Source of the DNA: Luteibacter rhizovicinus DSM 16549
GTDB lineage: Bacteria; Pseudomonadota; Gammaproteobacteria; Xanthomonadales; Rhodanobacteraceae
DNA length: 64,000 nt
Direction of reading: 5' to 3'
NCBI RefSeq assembly: GCF_001887595.1
Contig: NZ_CP017480.1
Span: 1,426,001-1,490,000, forward strand
Positions 37,801 through 45,638 of the stretch are shown here, piece by piece. The notes under the pieces were generated by a model, which saw only the letters and a list, made by a program, of their open reading frames with translations, had not been told where the DNA came from and made no database searches. Position numbers and translations under genes: made by a program. Each line of letters begins with the position of its first letter. The first letter of the stretch is position 1.

Positions 37801-38015
37801 TGGTGCCGCTGGTGACCTCGCACGGTGCGGGCGCCGAGATGCGTCATGCGATGGGCGTGGCGGTGTTTGCCGGCATGCTCGGCGTCACCTTCTTCGGCCT
37901 TATCTTCACCCCGCTCTTCTATGTGCTGATCCGCGGCTGGAACGAACGCCAGGCAGCGAACCGTGCGGCGCGCCGTGAGCGTCGCCTGCTCGAACACGCG
38001 GCCCGGGAGTCGTGA
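34824..38015 (+). CDS. RND multidrug efflux pump, HAE1 (AcrB/MexB) family
   Basis: A 1063-residue inner-membrane proton/drug antiporter of normal family length. It has 12 transmembrane helices and two large periplasmic loops (about 35-340 and 560-870). The opening FVERPILAGVLSVLFLIAGG, the proton-relay Asp pair in GIVVDDAIVVVENVER of TM4 and the relay Lys in VGLACKNAILIVEFAREAE of TM10 are all intact, so it should be functional. The group is closest to HAE1 drug pumps. It lies between its adaptor and its outer-membrane factor, with the stop 2 bases before the OMF start codon. Substrates cannot be predicted. Confidence 0.95.
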   Translation: MKIAQYFVERPILAGVLSVLFLIAGGIAVFKLPISEYPEVVPPTVVVKASYPGANPKVIAETVATPLEEQINGVEGMLYTSSQSTSDGQMTLTVTFALGTDLDNAQVQTQNRVSQALPRLPEEVQRLGVTTTKSSPDLTMVVHLTSPDSRYDMLYLSNYARTRIKDQLARLDGVGDVQLFGAGEYSMRVWMNPEKLAIRNLTTGDVIKAVREQNIEVAAGALNAPPGPNSNAFQVNINTQGRLVTEDDFLNIIVRSDPTGSVTHLRDVARVELGSNNYALRSLLNNREAVAIPIFQRPGSNAIAISDEVRAEMATLKKDFPQGVDYTIVYDPTVFVRGSIEAVVHTLFEAIILVVLVVILFLQTWRASIIPLVAVPVSLIGTFAVMYLVGFSLNALSLFGLVLAIGIVVDDAIVVVENVERHIEHGLDPKMATRQAMTEVTGPIVATALVLCAVFVPAAFISGLTGQFYRQFALTIAISTVISAFNSLTLSPALAALLLKGRDEPKDKLTVMMDRGLGWIFRPFNRTFERASNGYVGGVKKILRFAVVMLVLYAGLVGLGVLGFARTPTGFVPPQDKQYLVAFAQLPDAASLDRTETVIREMGDIALKDPGAASAVQFPGLSINGFTNSTNSGIVFVTLKPFEERRDKDLSADAIVARLNAKFASIQGAYIAIFPPPPVNGLGTIGGFRVQLEDRGDLGFDELYKQTQGIIGASQKTPELAHLFSSFQVNVPQFDADIDREKAKSEGIDLGDVFQTMQAYLGSLYVNDFNRFGRTYQVNVSAEPSFRHEPSDVVGLKTRNAAGDLVPLGSFLTMRQTNGPDRVQHYNGYPTAEINGGAAPGYSTGQAQDAMEKLLATSLPNGMSYEWTELTYQQILAGNTAVLVFPLSVLLVFLVLASLYESLSLPLAVILIVPMVLLSAIAGVIVTGGDNNIFTQIGLIVLVGLACKNAILIVEFAREAEIEGMNRVDAVLEAARLRLRPILMTSFAFIMGVVPLVTSHGAGAEMRHAMGVAVFAGMLGVTFFGLIFTPLFYVLIRGWNERQAANRAARRERRLLEHAARES

Positions 38016-38017
38016 TC

Positions 38018-39451
38018 ATGAAAATCGTATTCCGTACGACGGCACTCTTCGCGGCCCTCGTCCTCGCCGGTTGCGCGAGCGTGGGCCCCGACTACCACGC
38101 ACCAAAGGAAGCACCGGTCACGCTGCAAGGCGTGGACCCGGCGCAGCAGACCAACGAAGCGTTCCAGGCGCAGTGGTGGAAGCAGTTCGGTGACCCGACG
38201 CTGGACAGCCTCATCGTCCGCGCGGCGAAGGGCAGCCCGGACCTGAGGATCGCGGTTGCCCGCCTGAAGCAGGCGCGCGCCGCCCTCGGCACCGCGAAGT
38301 CGCAGCAGATTCCGGATGTCGAGACCGGCGTGGATTATTCGCGTGCACGGGAACAGCAGCCGGGCTTCACCGACCAGCGCCAGACGATCACGTCGTATCA
38401 GGCTGGCTTCGACGCCTCGTGGGAACTCGACCTGTTCGGCGGTATCCGTCGTTCGGTCGAGGCCGCACGTGCCGATGCCGGCGCTGGCGAGGCCTCGCTG
38501 CAGGATGCGCAGGTCACCTTGTTCGCCGAAGTCGCTCGCAACTACTTCGACCTGCGCGGCACCCAGCTGCGTATCGACGTGGCCAAGCGCGACATCACCA
38601 ACCAGCAGGACTCGCTGAAGGTGATCAATGCGCGCGTGGAAGTCGGCACCGGGGCGGAGCAGGATCTCGCCTCGGCGAAGGCTCGCCTTGCCTCGGTGGA
38701 GGCGCAGCTGCCGGTGCTCGAAACCCAGGCCCAGGCCGACCAGTTCCGCATCGCGGTTCTGCTTGGCGAGCGCCCGGGCGAGCTCGACATCGACCTCTCG
38801 CCGGCCACGCTCAAGCCGATCGACGTCAGCCTCGCCATCGGTGGTGCGGATGAAGTGCTGCAGCGTCGTCCGGACATCCGCATCGCCGAGCGCGAGCTCG
38901 CCGCCGCGAATGCACGTATCGGTGTGGCCAAGGCCGACTACTTCCCGCATATCACCCTGGGTGGTTTCGTCGGCTTCCTTGCCGGTCGCAGCAATGACTT
39001 TGGCGGCGCCGATTCACGGGCATGGCAGCTTGCGCCAAGCATCTCGTGGTCAGGCCTGAACGTACAGCGCGTGGCGTCCGGCGTGAGAGGCGCGCGGGCG
39101 CGCGCCGAGGAGGCCCAGGCGAATTACGACCGTACCGTGCTCAGCGCACTGGAGGATGTCGATAACTCACTCGTCGGCTTCAACCAGCAACGCATTCGCG
39201 TCGAGAAGCTCGTGGTTCAGGCGAAGGAAAGCCGTCGCGCCGCCGAGCTGGCCAAGCTTCGCTATGACGCAGGTCGCACCGACTACCTCGAACTGCTCGA
39301 CGCGGAACGTACCCAGCTCTCGGCCGAGGACCAGCTTGCAGAAGCCGAGGCGGGTATCAATACACGTGCCGTGTCGCTGTACAAGGCGCTCGGTGGTGGC
39401 TGGCAGGCCTGCGGCAACAACGCGTGTAGCGAGGTTGCGAAAGCCCCATGA
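38018..39451 (+). CDS. RND outer-membrane factor, NodT family lipoprotein
   Basis: A 477-residue TolC-type channel with a canonical lipobox, VLAGC (Cys19), and two OEP repeats (WWKQFGDPTLDSLIVRAA, VLQRRPDIRIAERELAAANARIG). The ATG at 38018 is preferred over the GTG at 38012, which lies inside the pump stop region. It completes the tripartite efflux system, and its end overlaps the SDR gene by 4 bp. It is a second NodT-type factor in the window, distinct from that of the emr operon. Confidence 0.92.
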   Translation: MKIVFRTTALFAALVLAGCASVGPDYHAPKEAPVTLQGVDPAQQTNEAFQAQWWKQFGDPTLDSLIVRAAKGSPDLRIAVARLKQARAALGTAKSQQIPDVETGVDYSRAREQQPGFTDQRQTITSYQAGFDASWELDLFGGIRRSVEAARADAGAGEASLQDAQVTLFAEVARNYFDLRGTQLRIDVAKRDITNQQDSLKVINARVEVGTGAEQDLASAKARLASVEAQLPVLETQAQADQFRIAVLLGERPGELDIDLSPATLKPIDVSLAIGGADEVLQRRPDIRIAERELAAANARIGVAKADYFPHITLGGFVGFLAGRSNDFGGADSRAWQLAPSISWSGLNVQRVASGVRGARARAEEAQANYDRTVLSALEDVDNSLVGFNQQRIRVEKLVVQAKESRRAAELAKLRYDAGRTDYLELLDAERTQLSAEDQLAEAEAGINTRAVSLYKALGGGWQACGNNACSEVAKAP

Positions 39452-40221
39452 GCGCCGCGAAGGTTCATCGCCTGCCCGTGCAGACGAAGCGATCGAACCC
39501 GACCGCCGTTGAGCCGCCGCTCAGCCAGCGCATCGCGCTGGTGAGCGGCGCTAATCGCGGTATCGGACTTGAGGTATCGAAGCAGCTTGCATCGCTCGGC
39601 GTTACCGTCTTCATGGGTATGCGCCAGCCAGGGAAGGGTGAGAAGGCCTTGAAGGCGGTGCGTGACATGGGCGGCGATGCTTACGCCATCAAGCTCGACG
39701 TCACCCGCACTGCCGATATCGAGGCGGCCGTCGCCAACATCGACGGCCGTTTCGGCCGGCTCGACATCCTCGTGAACAACGCGGGCGGCTATTTCGACCA
39801 CGACGCACGGGTGTCCAAACCCGACCTCGAAGCGATTCGGGGTGCTTTTGACACCAACTTGCTCGGCGCCTGGTGTCTTACGGCAGCCGCTCTTCCATTG
39901 ATGCGTCGCCATGGCTATGGCCGTGTCGTCAACGTTTCAAGCGAGTGCGCAGTAAGCAATATGTGTGGCGAAACCGCACCGGCGTACCGGATATCGAAGG
40001 CAGCGCTCAATGCCTATACGCAGGTCGCCGCGCGCGAGCTTGAAGGCAGCGGGATACTCGTGAACGCCGTTTGTCCAGGCTGGACGGCCACGGCGCTCGG
40101 CGGCAGTGGTGGACGCCCCGTGGCCGAAGGTGCCGAAGGCATCGTCTGGGCCGCGCTTCTCTCCGAGCGTGAGGCTGCCAACGGCGGCTTCTTTCGCGAC
40201 CGTTCGAAGCTTTCCTGGTAG
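39448..40221 (+). CDS. Short-chain dehydrogenase (carbonyl reductase-like) in RND operon
   Basis: A 257-residue SDR with an extra N-terminal stretch of about 27 residues before the Rossmann motif SGANRGIG (33-40). NNAGG and the catalytic Ser-Tyr-Lys set (VSSE, YRISK) are present. The Arg in the GMRQPGKG loop favours NADPH. It resembles carbonyl-reductase-type SDRs that reduce reactive carbonyls. A 4-bp overlap with the OMF gene couples it to the efflux operon, suggesting that it modifies or detoxifies the same class of compounds that the pump exports. The substrate is unknown. Confidence 0.87.
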   Translation: MSAAKVHRLPVQTKRSNPTAVEPPLSQRIALVSGANRGIGLEVSKQLASLGVTVFMGMRQPGKGEKALKAVRDMGGDAYAIKLDVTRTADIEAAVANIDGRFGRLDILVNNAGGYFDHDARVSKPDLEAIRGAFDTNLLGAWCLTAAALPLMRRHGYGRVVNVSSECAVSNMCGETAPAYRISKAALNAYTQVAARELEGSGILVNAVCPGWTATALGGSGGRPVAEGAEGIVWAALLSEREAANGGFFRDRSKLSW

Positions 40222-40228
40222 ATGACCT

Positions 40229-41497
40229 TCACTCGGCGATGATGGCTTCGGTGAAGAATCCGGGCCCACCGAAGTTTCCCGATTTAAGCACCAGGCGAAG
40301 GTTCGCGTAGCGACGTCCCAGGGCGTGCAACATCGGCACGCCGGGGGCAAGCTCGCGACCGATGAGAAACGCTTCGATGCCGAGCCGATCGACGACGGCC
40401 CCGGACGTTTCGCCGCCGGCCACGATCAGTCGCGACAAGCCCTCGCTCGCGAGCTGCGCTGCGATCTCGGCAAGCGTGTCCTCGAGCAGCGCCGAGACCT
40501 GTTGCGCGCCATGCGCCGCCTGCAAGGCAGCGACGCGGTCGGGCGAGGCACTCGTCGCAACGAAAGCGGGGCCATCGGCCAGATGACGGCGCGCCCAATC
40601 CACCACCGCCTTCACGCTGGTCGTACCTGCCATGAGTTCTTCGGCACCTAGCCGCAACACGGGCCATTCCCTTTCGGCAAGATCGAGTTGCTCGAGCGTC
40701 GCGATCGAGCAGCTGCCCGCGAGGACCAGCGAACCGCGCAGGTCGTCGGGCGCGCGCGCAGGCTCCGGGGTTCCGAGTCCACCCCGTCCGACAACCATGG
40801 CCCGTGCAAGGCCCAGACCCATGCCGGATGCACCGGTGGAGACGGCATCGTCCAACGCGACGCGGCCGAGTACCTCGAGATCCGCATCGGTGACGGCGTC
40901 GGCGATCACACTTCCGCAACCGGCCTGGCGAAGGCGCGACAGTTCCGTCCGGACGACATCGTCGCCGGCACGAATGACCGCGAGCGACAACGTGCCCACG
41001 GCTCGGCGGCTCTGCGCACGCATCAGCCGGGGCAGGCTCGAATCGCGCATGGGGGTGACCGGGTGATCCTTCATCGGACTCTCGTCGAGCCGGTCGCTGC
41101 CGACGAAGAGGTGTCCCTGGTAGACCGTGCGACGATTGCGAGGAAAGGCGGGACAGACGATCGGCATGGCGAGGTACGGTGCCGCAAGCGCGTCGGTGAC
41201 CGGCCCGATATTCCCCTGCGCGGTGGAGTCGAACGTGGAACATATCTTGAACAAGACATGGGCCGCACCCTTCGACCGGAGCCACGCGTCCGCGGCAAGC
41301 GACTGGCGCACCGCGATGTCGGCGGGGATCGAGCGGCTCTTCAGCGCGATGACGACGGCGTCTACCTCGGGCAGGTCGATGCCGTCGGGGGGCACCCCGA
41401 TCGTCTGCACCACGCGAAGTCCGTTGCCGGCGAGCGTGCTCGCCAGATCCGAGGCCCCGGTGTAGTCGTCGGCAATAGCACCGAGATAGAGGCTCAT
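40229..41497 (-). CDS. otnK: Four-carbon sugar-acid kinase (3-oxo-tetronate kinase, OtnK family)
   Basis: This 422-residue kinase of the YgbK/OtnK (DUF1537) family is predicted to phosphorylate 3-oxo-tetronate at the 4-position. The N-terminal half begins YLGAIADDYTGASDLAS, the family hallmark with the Asp pair. Further patches are FKICSTFDSTAQGNIGPV and the C-terminal ATP-site VAGGETSGAVVDRLGI and LKSGNFGGPGFF. The ATG at 41497 overlaps the otnI stop by 4 bp; the longer open frame to 41908 lies over otnI and is not real. The otnI, ltnD and otnC homologs next to it support the tetronate pathway over other sugar acids. Confidence 0.9.
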   Translation of the reverse strand: MSLYLGAIADDYTGASDLASTLAGNGLRVVQTIGVPPDGIDLPEVDAVVIALKSRSIPADIAVRQSLAADAWLRSKGAAHVLFKICSTFDSTAQGNIGPVTDALAAPYLAMPIVCPAFPRNRRTVYQGHLFVGSDRLDESPMKDHPVTPMRDSSLPRLMRAQSRRAVGTLSLAVIRAGDDVVRTELSRLRQAGCGSVIADAVTDADLEVLGRVALDDAVSTGASGMGLGLARAMVVGRGGLGTPEPARAPDDLRGSLVLAGSCSIATLEQLDLAEREWPVLRLGAEELMAGTTSVKAVVDWARRHLADGPAFVATSASPDRVAALQAAHGAQQVSALLEDTLAEIAAQLASEGLSRLIVAGGETSGAVVDRLGIEAFLIGRELAPGVPMLHALGRRYANLRLVLKSGNFGGPGFFTEAIIAE

Positions 41498-42282
41498 GCG
41501 GCCACCTTCGATCCGTTCGTCCAGGGTGCGAGCCAGCCGAGACCCTCCTCCGTGCGACCGCGCGGACGATACTCGCAGCCAACGTGGCCGCTGTAGCCAA
41601 GCCGGTCGAGCTCGCTGAAGAGGAACGTGTAATTGAGTTCCTCGCCGTCGGGTTCGTGCCTGGAGGGCACGCTGGCCACCTGGACATGCCCGAGCAACGG
41701 CATGGCGCGCCGCAGGCGCGTCGTCACGTCGCCGTGGATGATCTGTGCATGGTAGAGATCCAGCTGGAGTCGCAGATTCGGCAGATGCAGCTCCTCGATC
41801 AGGACGACTGCCGCCTCGACATCGCTCATGAAATAACCGGGCATGTCGCGACGGTTCACCGGCTCCAGCAAGACATCCACGCCCAGGGCTGCCGCGCGTT
41901 CCGCACACCAGCGAATGGACTCCCGATAGGCACGCCAGTGGAGGTCGTCGTTCGGCGCAATCCCGGCCATCAGATGCACGCGTGGTACACGCAACGCGCG
42001 GATGTACGGCGTGGCACGCTCGAACGCCTCGCGCATCTCCGCCGCACGCGCCGGAAGCGCCGCCATGCCTCGATCGCCAGCCGTCCAGTCGCCCGCCGGC
42101 AGGTTCATCAGCACGACGGCCAGACGGTTACGCTCGACGCGCTCGACCACCTGTTCCACGGGATGGTCGTAGGGAAACAGGAACTCCACCGCATCGAAGC
42201 CCGCCACGGCGGCCGCGTCGAAGCGATCGAGGAAGGCGTGCTCGTTGAACATCATCGTGAGATTGGCAGCAAAGCGCGGCAT
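41494..42282 (-). CDS. otnI: 2-oxo-tetronate isomerase (OtnI family, hydroxypyruvate isomerase-like)
   Basis: A 262-residue TIM-barrel isomerase of the hydroxypyruvate isomerase/OtnI group, predicted to interconvert 2-oxo- and 3-oxo-tetronate. Typical features are the opening ANLTMMFNEHAFLDRF, LEPVNRRDMPGYF with a metal-binding Glu, LQLDLYHAQI and the last strand GHVGCEYRPRG with the catalytic Glu. The start at 42282 (AAGGA upstream) is preferred over 42354, where the frame would run into ltnD. It lies between ltnD (10 bases) and otnK (4-bp overlap) in one transcription unit. Confidence 0.9.
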   Translation of the reverse strand: MPRFAANLTMMFNEHAFLDRFDAAAVAGFDAVEFLFPYDHPVEQVVERVERNRLAVVLMNLPAGDWTAGDRGMAALPARAAEMREAFERATPYIRALRVPRVHLMAGIAPNDDLHWRAYRESIRWCAERAAALGVDVLLEPVNRRDMPGYFMSDVEAAVVLIEELHLPNLRLQLDLYHAQIIHGDVTTRLRRAMPLLGHVQVASVPSRHEPDGEELNYTFLFSELDRLGYSGHVGCEYRPRGRTEEGLGWLAPWTNGSKVAA

Positions 42283-42292
42283 GGGAAGTCCT

Positions 42293-43282
42293 TCAGGATC
42301 GGTCGGTCTTGACGACGGGCTCGCCCGGCATGGCGAGCCCCGCGATGTGCGCATACAGTCGCGCTACGGAGGCGTCGTCATCGCGCCCCATGCCGGCCGC
42401 CGAGGTCATGACGAAAAGTTGCAGCGCCGCACTGGCCAGGGGCACGGGAAACGTGTTGGCCCGGCCCATATCGATCACGATGCCCAGGTCCTTGACGAAG
42501 ATGTCGACCGCGCTGCGCGAGGTGTAGTCGCCGTCGATCATGTGCGGCACGCGGTTCTCGAACATCCACGAATTACCCGCTGACGCGGTGATCACCTCAT
42601 ATACCGCGCGCAGATCGAGGCCTTCGCTGGCGGCAAACGCCATGGCTTCCGCTGCTGCAGCGATGTGCACGCCTGCCAGCAACTGGTTGACCATCTTGAA
42701 CGCCGCGCCCTGCCCGGCGGCGTCGCCAAGCCGATACACCTTGCCGGCGATCGCTTCGAGTACCGGGGATGCTCGATCGAAGGCGGCCACGCTACCTGAG
42801 GCCATGACGGTGAGACTGCCTTCCGCAGCGCGCTGGGCGCCGCCGCTGATCGGTGCGTCAAGGTAGTGTCGCCCACTGGCTTCCAGCTGTCGTGCCAGCG
42901 CACGTGCCTTTGCCGGTGCCAGGGTCGCGCATGATACGAAGACGGCGTTGGACGCCATGTGCGCTGCCACGCCATCGGCGCCGAAGAGCAACGCCTCCGT
43001 CTGCTCCGCGTTCACCACCACGCTCACGACGATATCCGCGCCCTCGGCGGCAGCCGAGGCAGAGGTGACCGTGGCACCGCCGAGTGCGGCGAAAGCGTCG
43101 CGTCGCTGCTCGCCGGGATCGAAGCCGGTCACGCGTGCGCCGTCGCGCAAGAGGCTCGCCGCGATACCGAGGCCCATCGAGCCCAGGCCAGCGACAGCGA
43201 CGTTGAGATCCGCCCATCGGCCCGCCTCGGTGAGCCCGTCGGGACCCCCATCGAGGATCGTGTTCGTTCCGCCCATCGCCAT
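42293..43282 (-). CDS. ltnD: L-threonate dehydrogenase-like (3-hydroxyisobutyrate dehydrogenase family)
   Basis: A 329-residue beta-hydroxyacid dehydrogenase with a Rossmann motif GLGSMGLG, the substrate-binding DAPISGGAQRAAEGSLTVM signature, catalytic Lys in AAFKMVNQLLAGVH and the all-alpha C-terminal domain (FVKDLGIVIDMG). It probably oxidises L-threonate or a similar four-carbon acid at C2 or C3, feeding OtnI. The family alone would also allow 2-hydroxy-3-oxopropionate reductase; the otn neighbours decide the call. A GGAG six bases before the ATG at 43282 supports this start. It is the first gene of ltnD-otnI-otnK and is divergent from otnC. Confidence 0.82.
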   Translation of the reverse strand: MAMGGTNTILDGGPDGLTEAGRWADLNVAVAGLGSMGLGIAASLLRDGARVTGFDPGEQRRDAFAALGGATVTSASAAAEGADIVVSVVVNAEQTEALLFGADGVAAHMASNAVFVSCATLAPAKARALARQLEASGRHYLDAPISGGAQRAAEGSLTVMASGSVAAFDRASPVLEAIAGKVYRLGDAAGQGAAFKMVNQLLAGVHIAAAAEAMAFAASEGLDLRAVYEVITASAGNSWMFENRVPHMIDGDYTSRSAVDIFVKDLGIVIDMGRANTFPVPLASAALQLFVMTSAAGMGRDDDASVARLYAHIAGLAMPGEPVVKTDRS

Positions 43283-43347
43283 ACCGCTCTCCAGGTGCTT
43301 GCCTTGCTGATTGCGCTACCATCATGAAACCCACAGGAGCCGGTCCC

Positions 43348-44019
43348 ATGAGCGAGTCACGCCTGCGCGAGCAGATCTGCCTCTTCGCCCGATCGATGTT
43401 CGAACGCGGACTTACCCATGGTTCGTCCGGCAACATCAGTGCCGTACTCGACGACGGCGGTTTGCTGATGACGCCCACCGATGCGTCCCTGGGTTTTCTC
43501 GACCCCGCCCGCCTCGCCCGTTTCGATGCGCAGGGACGTTTTGTCGACGGCGACAAACCGACCAAGGAGGCGCCGTTGCACAAGGCGCTCTACGAATCGC
43601 GGATCGGCTCGGGCGCCGTCGTCCACCTGCATTCCACGCACGCCGTGGCGATCTCCATGCTTCCCGGCCTCGATCCTGCATCCGTTCTGCCACCGCTGAC
43701 GCCGTACTACGTCATGCGGGTCGGTGACACGGCGCTCATTCCTTATCACCGTCCCGGCGATCCCGCGGTCGCCGACGCCATCCGCGGACTGGCTGGACGC
43801 TACGCGTCCATCCTGCTCGCCAACCACGGTCCCGTCGTGGCCGGCACGTCGCTCACCGCCGCCGTGAATGCGATCGAGGAGTTGGAAGAAACCGCCAGGC
43901 TTCATTTGCTCCTGCGCCATCTCGATCCGCGGGTGCTGTCGGCCGATCAGGTCGCCGATCTGGGCCGTACGTTCGGCACGCCCAGTCCGTCGGACGCGCG
44001 TGACCCTCACCAGCACTGA
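43348..44019 (+). CDS. otnC: 3-oxo-tetronate 4-phosphate decarboxylase (OtnC, class II aldolase family)
   Basis: A 223-residue member of the class II aldolase/adducin family, the fold of L-fuculose-phosphate aldolase, with THGSSGNIS and the metal-binding VVHLHSTHA and LANHGPVVAG motifs. In otn clusters this enzyme decarboxylates 3-oxo-tetronate 4-phosphate to dihydroxyacetone phosphate. The ATG at 43348 has AGGAG about 10 bases upstream, whereas the ATG at 43324 has none. It is on the opposite strand to the other otn genes and shares a short divergent promoter region of 65 bases with ltnD. It ends one base before the end of the racemase-like gene that converges on it. Confidence 0.88.
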   Translation: MSESRLREQICLFARSMFERGLTHGSSGNISAVLDDGGLLMTPTDASLGFLDPARLARFDAQGRFVDGDKPTKEAPLHKALYESRIGSGAVVHLHSTHAVAISMLPGLDPASVLPPLTPYYVMRVGDTALIPYHRPGDPAVADAIRGLAGRYASILLANHGPVVAGTSLTAAVNAIEELEETARLHLLLRHLDPRVLSADQVADLGRTFGTPSPSDARDPHQH

Positions 44020-44020
44020 C

Positions 44021-44704
44021 TCACGCGGCACGTTCCAGCCGGCCGCGCAGTAGTTCCGCCACGCGTTCCATGCCCAGGCGGGGACTGGTGAGCACCGGCA
44101 CGTCGAAGCGGCTGCCTGGCCTGTCGACGACCCGGCCCATCGATACCTGGGCAAGAACGATGAGATCGACATCGGCGGCGAGCTCGCGCAGATGGCGCTC
44201 CACGATCGCATCGTGCTCGTCCGTGCGTCCCGCAAGCAACGCATCGAAGGCACCCTCGCACAGTGCCCGCCTGACCTCGACGGACTTGCCCGCCTCGCGC
44301 GCCACGCGTTCGATCAGGCGTGCGGTCGGGTCGAGGGTGGTCTGCACCGTGGCGGCGACGCCGATGCGCGTCGCACTTGCGACCGCGCGCTCCGCCATCG
44401 CCTGATCCACCTTCAATACAGGTACCGAAAGCAGGGCGCGCACCGAATCCGCCGCCTCGCCGACCGATGAGCACGCGTTGAGGATAAGGGTCGCCCCCAT
44501 CTCCTGGCCGATCATCATGTACTGGGCCAGCCGACGGGTAACCGCCGGCGTGACATGGCCGGCGGCCATGGTGTCCTTGAGCAGGCTGTCGTCGACCAGG
44601 TTGACGATGCGCACTCCCGGCAGCAATTCGGGCCCGAGCGAACTCAGGGGCTGCACGGTGACCGGGCCGGTGTGGACGATGACGAGGGTAGTCTGGGCGG
44701 GCAT
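44021..44704 (-). CDS. Asp/Glu racemase-fold protein of unknown role in tetronate locus
   Basis: A 227-residue protein of the Asp/Glu/hydantoin racemase superfamily. The first catalytic Cys is present in ILNACSSVG (Cys78). The position of the second, in DLIVLAQVSMG, holds Ala186-Gln187, so a two-base racemase mechanism is unlikely. Other single-Cys members include maleate isomerase and arylmalonate decarboxylase-type enzymes. It is the last gene of the leftward transporter operon, 19 bases after the epimerase-family gene. No known step of the tetronate pathway needs it. It might act on a substrate entering the pathway, for instance as an isomerase, epimerase or decarboxylase; this is speculation. 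Confidence 0.75.
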   Translation of the reverse strand: MPAQTTLVIVHTGPVTVQPLSSLGPELLPGVRIVNLVDDSLLKDTMAAGHVTPAVTRRLAQYMMIGQEMGATLILNACSSVGEAADSVRALLSVPVLKVDQAMAERAVASATRIGVAATVQTTLDPTARLIERVAREAGKSVEVRRALCEGAFDALLAGRTDEHDAIVERHLRELAADVDLIVLAQVSMGRVVDRPGSRFDVPVLTSPRLGMERVAELLRGRLERAA

Positions 44705-44723
44705 GGTGGCATCCTCCGATGGG

Positions 44724-45614
44724 TCAGGCCTTCACGTAACGGCGCCAGTTGTGCGCCTCCTGGAAACCGAGCACCTCACGTGTCTTTCGGTTGGAGAGCA
44801 GCGTTTCGTACTCGCCGAGCTCACCCTTGACCGGCACGTTCGGGAAATAGCGGCGTAGCAGCTCGGCGGTCGGCAGATCCGATGAGGCATCGTTATTGGC
44901 CGCATTGAAGATCTGGAAACCCAGGCCATCCTTGCGAATGCCGAGATCGACGATCTGGCCCAGATCGCGCGCATCGATGTAACTCCAGGCGATACGTCTA
45001 CGGAAGTCGGGCTTGGCGAAGAATCCCGGGAATCCCGCGTACTCATGCGGCTCGATGACGTTACCGATACGGATCGCGTAGATGTCCATGCCCGTACGGC
45101 CGGCGAACGCCTGGGCGGTCTTCTCGTTACAGATCTTCGACAAGGCGTAACTGTCGCGTGGATCGACCGGGTATTCCTCATCGAGGGGGAAGTATTCCGG
45201 GTCGCGCGGCGTGTGATTGAACACCATGCCGTAGGTCGTCTCGCTCGAGGCGATGATCACCTTGCGGATGCCGAGCTTCGCGGCGGCTTCGATGACGTTG
45301 TAGGTACCCATCACGTTGACGCGATAAACCTCGTTGTCCGGCACGATCATGATGCGTGGGATCGCGGCGAAGTGGACGACGGCATCGATCGGCTCCGGTG
45401 CCAGGTTCGGATCGAACTCGTGAAGGCCCGTGTAGCTCGACAACGCGTTGAATACCTGCCCCGAGTCCGTGATGTCGGTAATGAGGGTTCGGACAGCAGG
45501 ATTGTCGAGAGGCTTCGTGTCGAGATTGAGCACACGGTAGCCTTGGTCCACCAGGTACTGGACGACATGGCGACCGGCTTTGCCGCTACCGCCGGTAAAA
45601 ATCACGCGCTTCAT
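44724..45614 (-). CDS. NAD-dependent epimerase/dehydratase-family protein (candidate D-erythronate dehydrogenase)
   Basis: A 296-residue extended-SDR protein with Rossmann motif TGGSGKAGRHV, Asp32 in NLDTKP favouring NAD, the SSETTYG Ser/Thr patch and the catalytic YALSK. It resembles UDP-sugar epimerases but is shorter and lacks an obvious nucleotide-sugar site. In characterised tetronate pathways D-erythronate is oxidised by DenD, a member of this superfamily, so that role is likely here from context. Uronate dehydrogenase-like activity is an alternative. It lies 24 bases downstream of the binding-protein gene and 19 bases before the racemase-fold gene. Confidence 0.78.
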   Translation of the reverse strand: MKRVIFTGGSGKAGRHVVQYLVDQGYRVLNLDTKPLDNPAVRTLITDITDSGQVFNALSSYTGLHEFDPNLAPEPIDAVVHFAAIPRIMIVPDNEVYRVNVMGTYNVIEAAAKLGIRKVIIASSETTYGMVFNHTPRDPEYFPLDEEYPVDPRDSYALSKICNEKTAQAFAGRTGMDIYAIRIGNVIEPHEYAGFPGFFAKPDFRRRIAWSYIDARDLGQIVDLGIRKDGLGFQIFNAANNDASSDLPTAELLRRYFPNVPVKGELGEYETLLSNRKTREVLGFQEAHNWRRYVKA

Positions 45615-45638
45615 GGAAACTCCTCGGGGATGGGGAAA

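Noticed and set aside
34563..37997. Very long open frame (1144 codons) on the minus strand opposite the RND pump gene
   Set aside because: It mirrors the pump and adaptor genes, is His-, Asp- and Arg-rich with no recognisable domain, and results from the codon bias of high-GC DNA.
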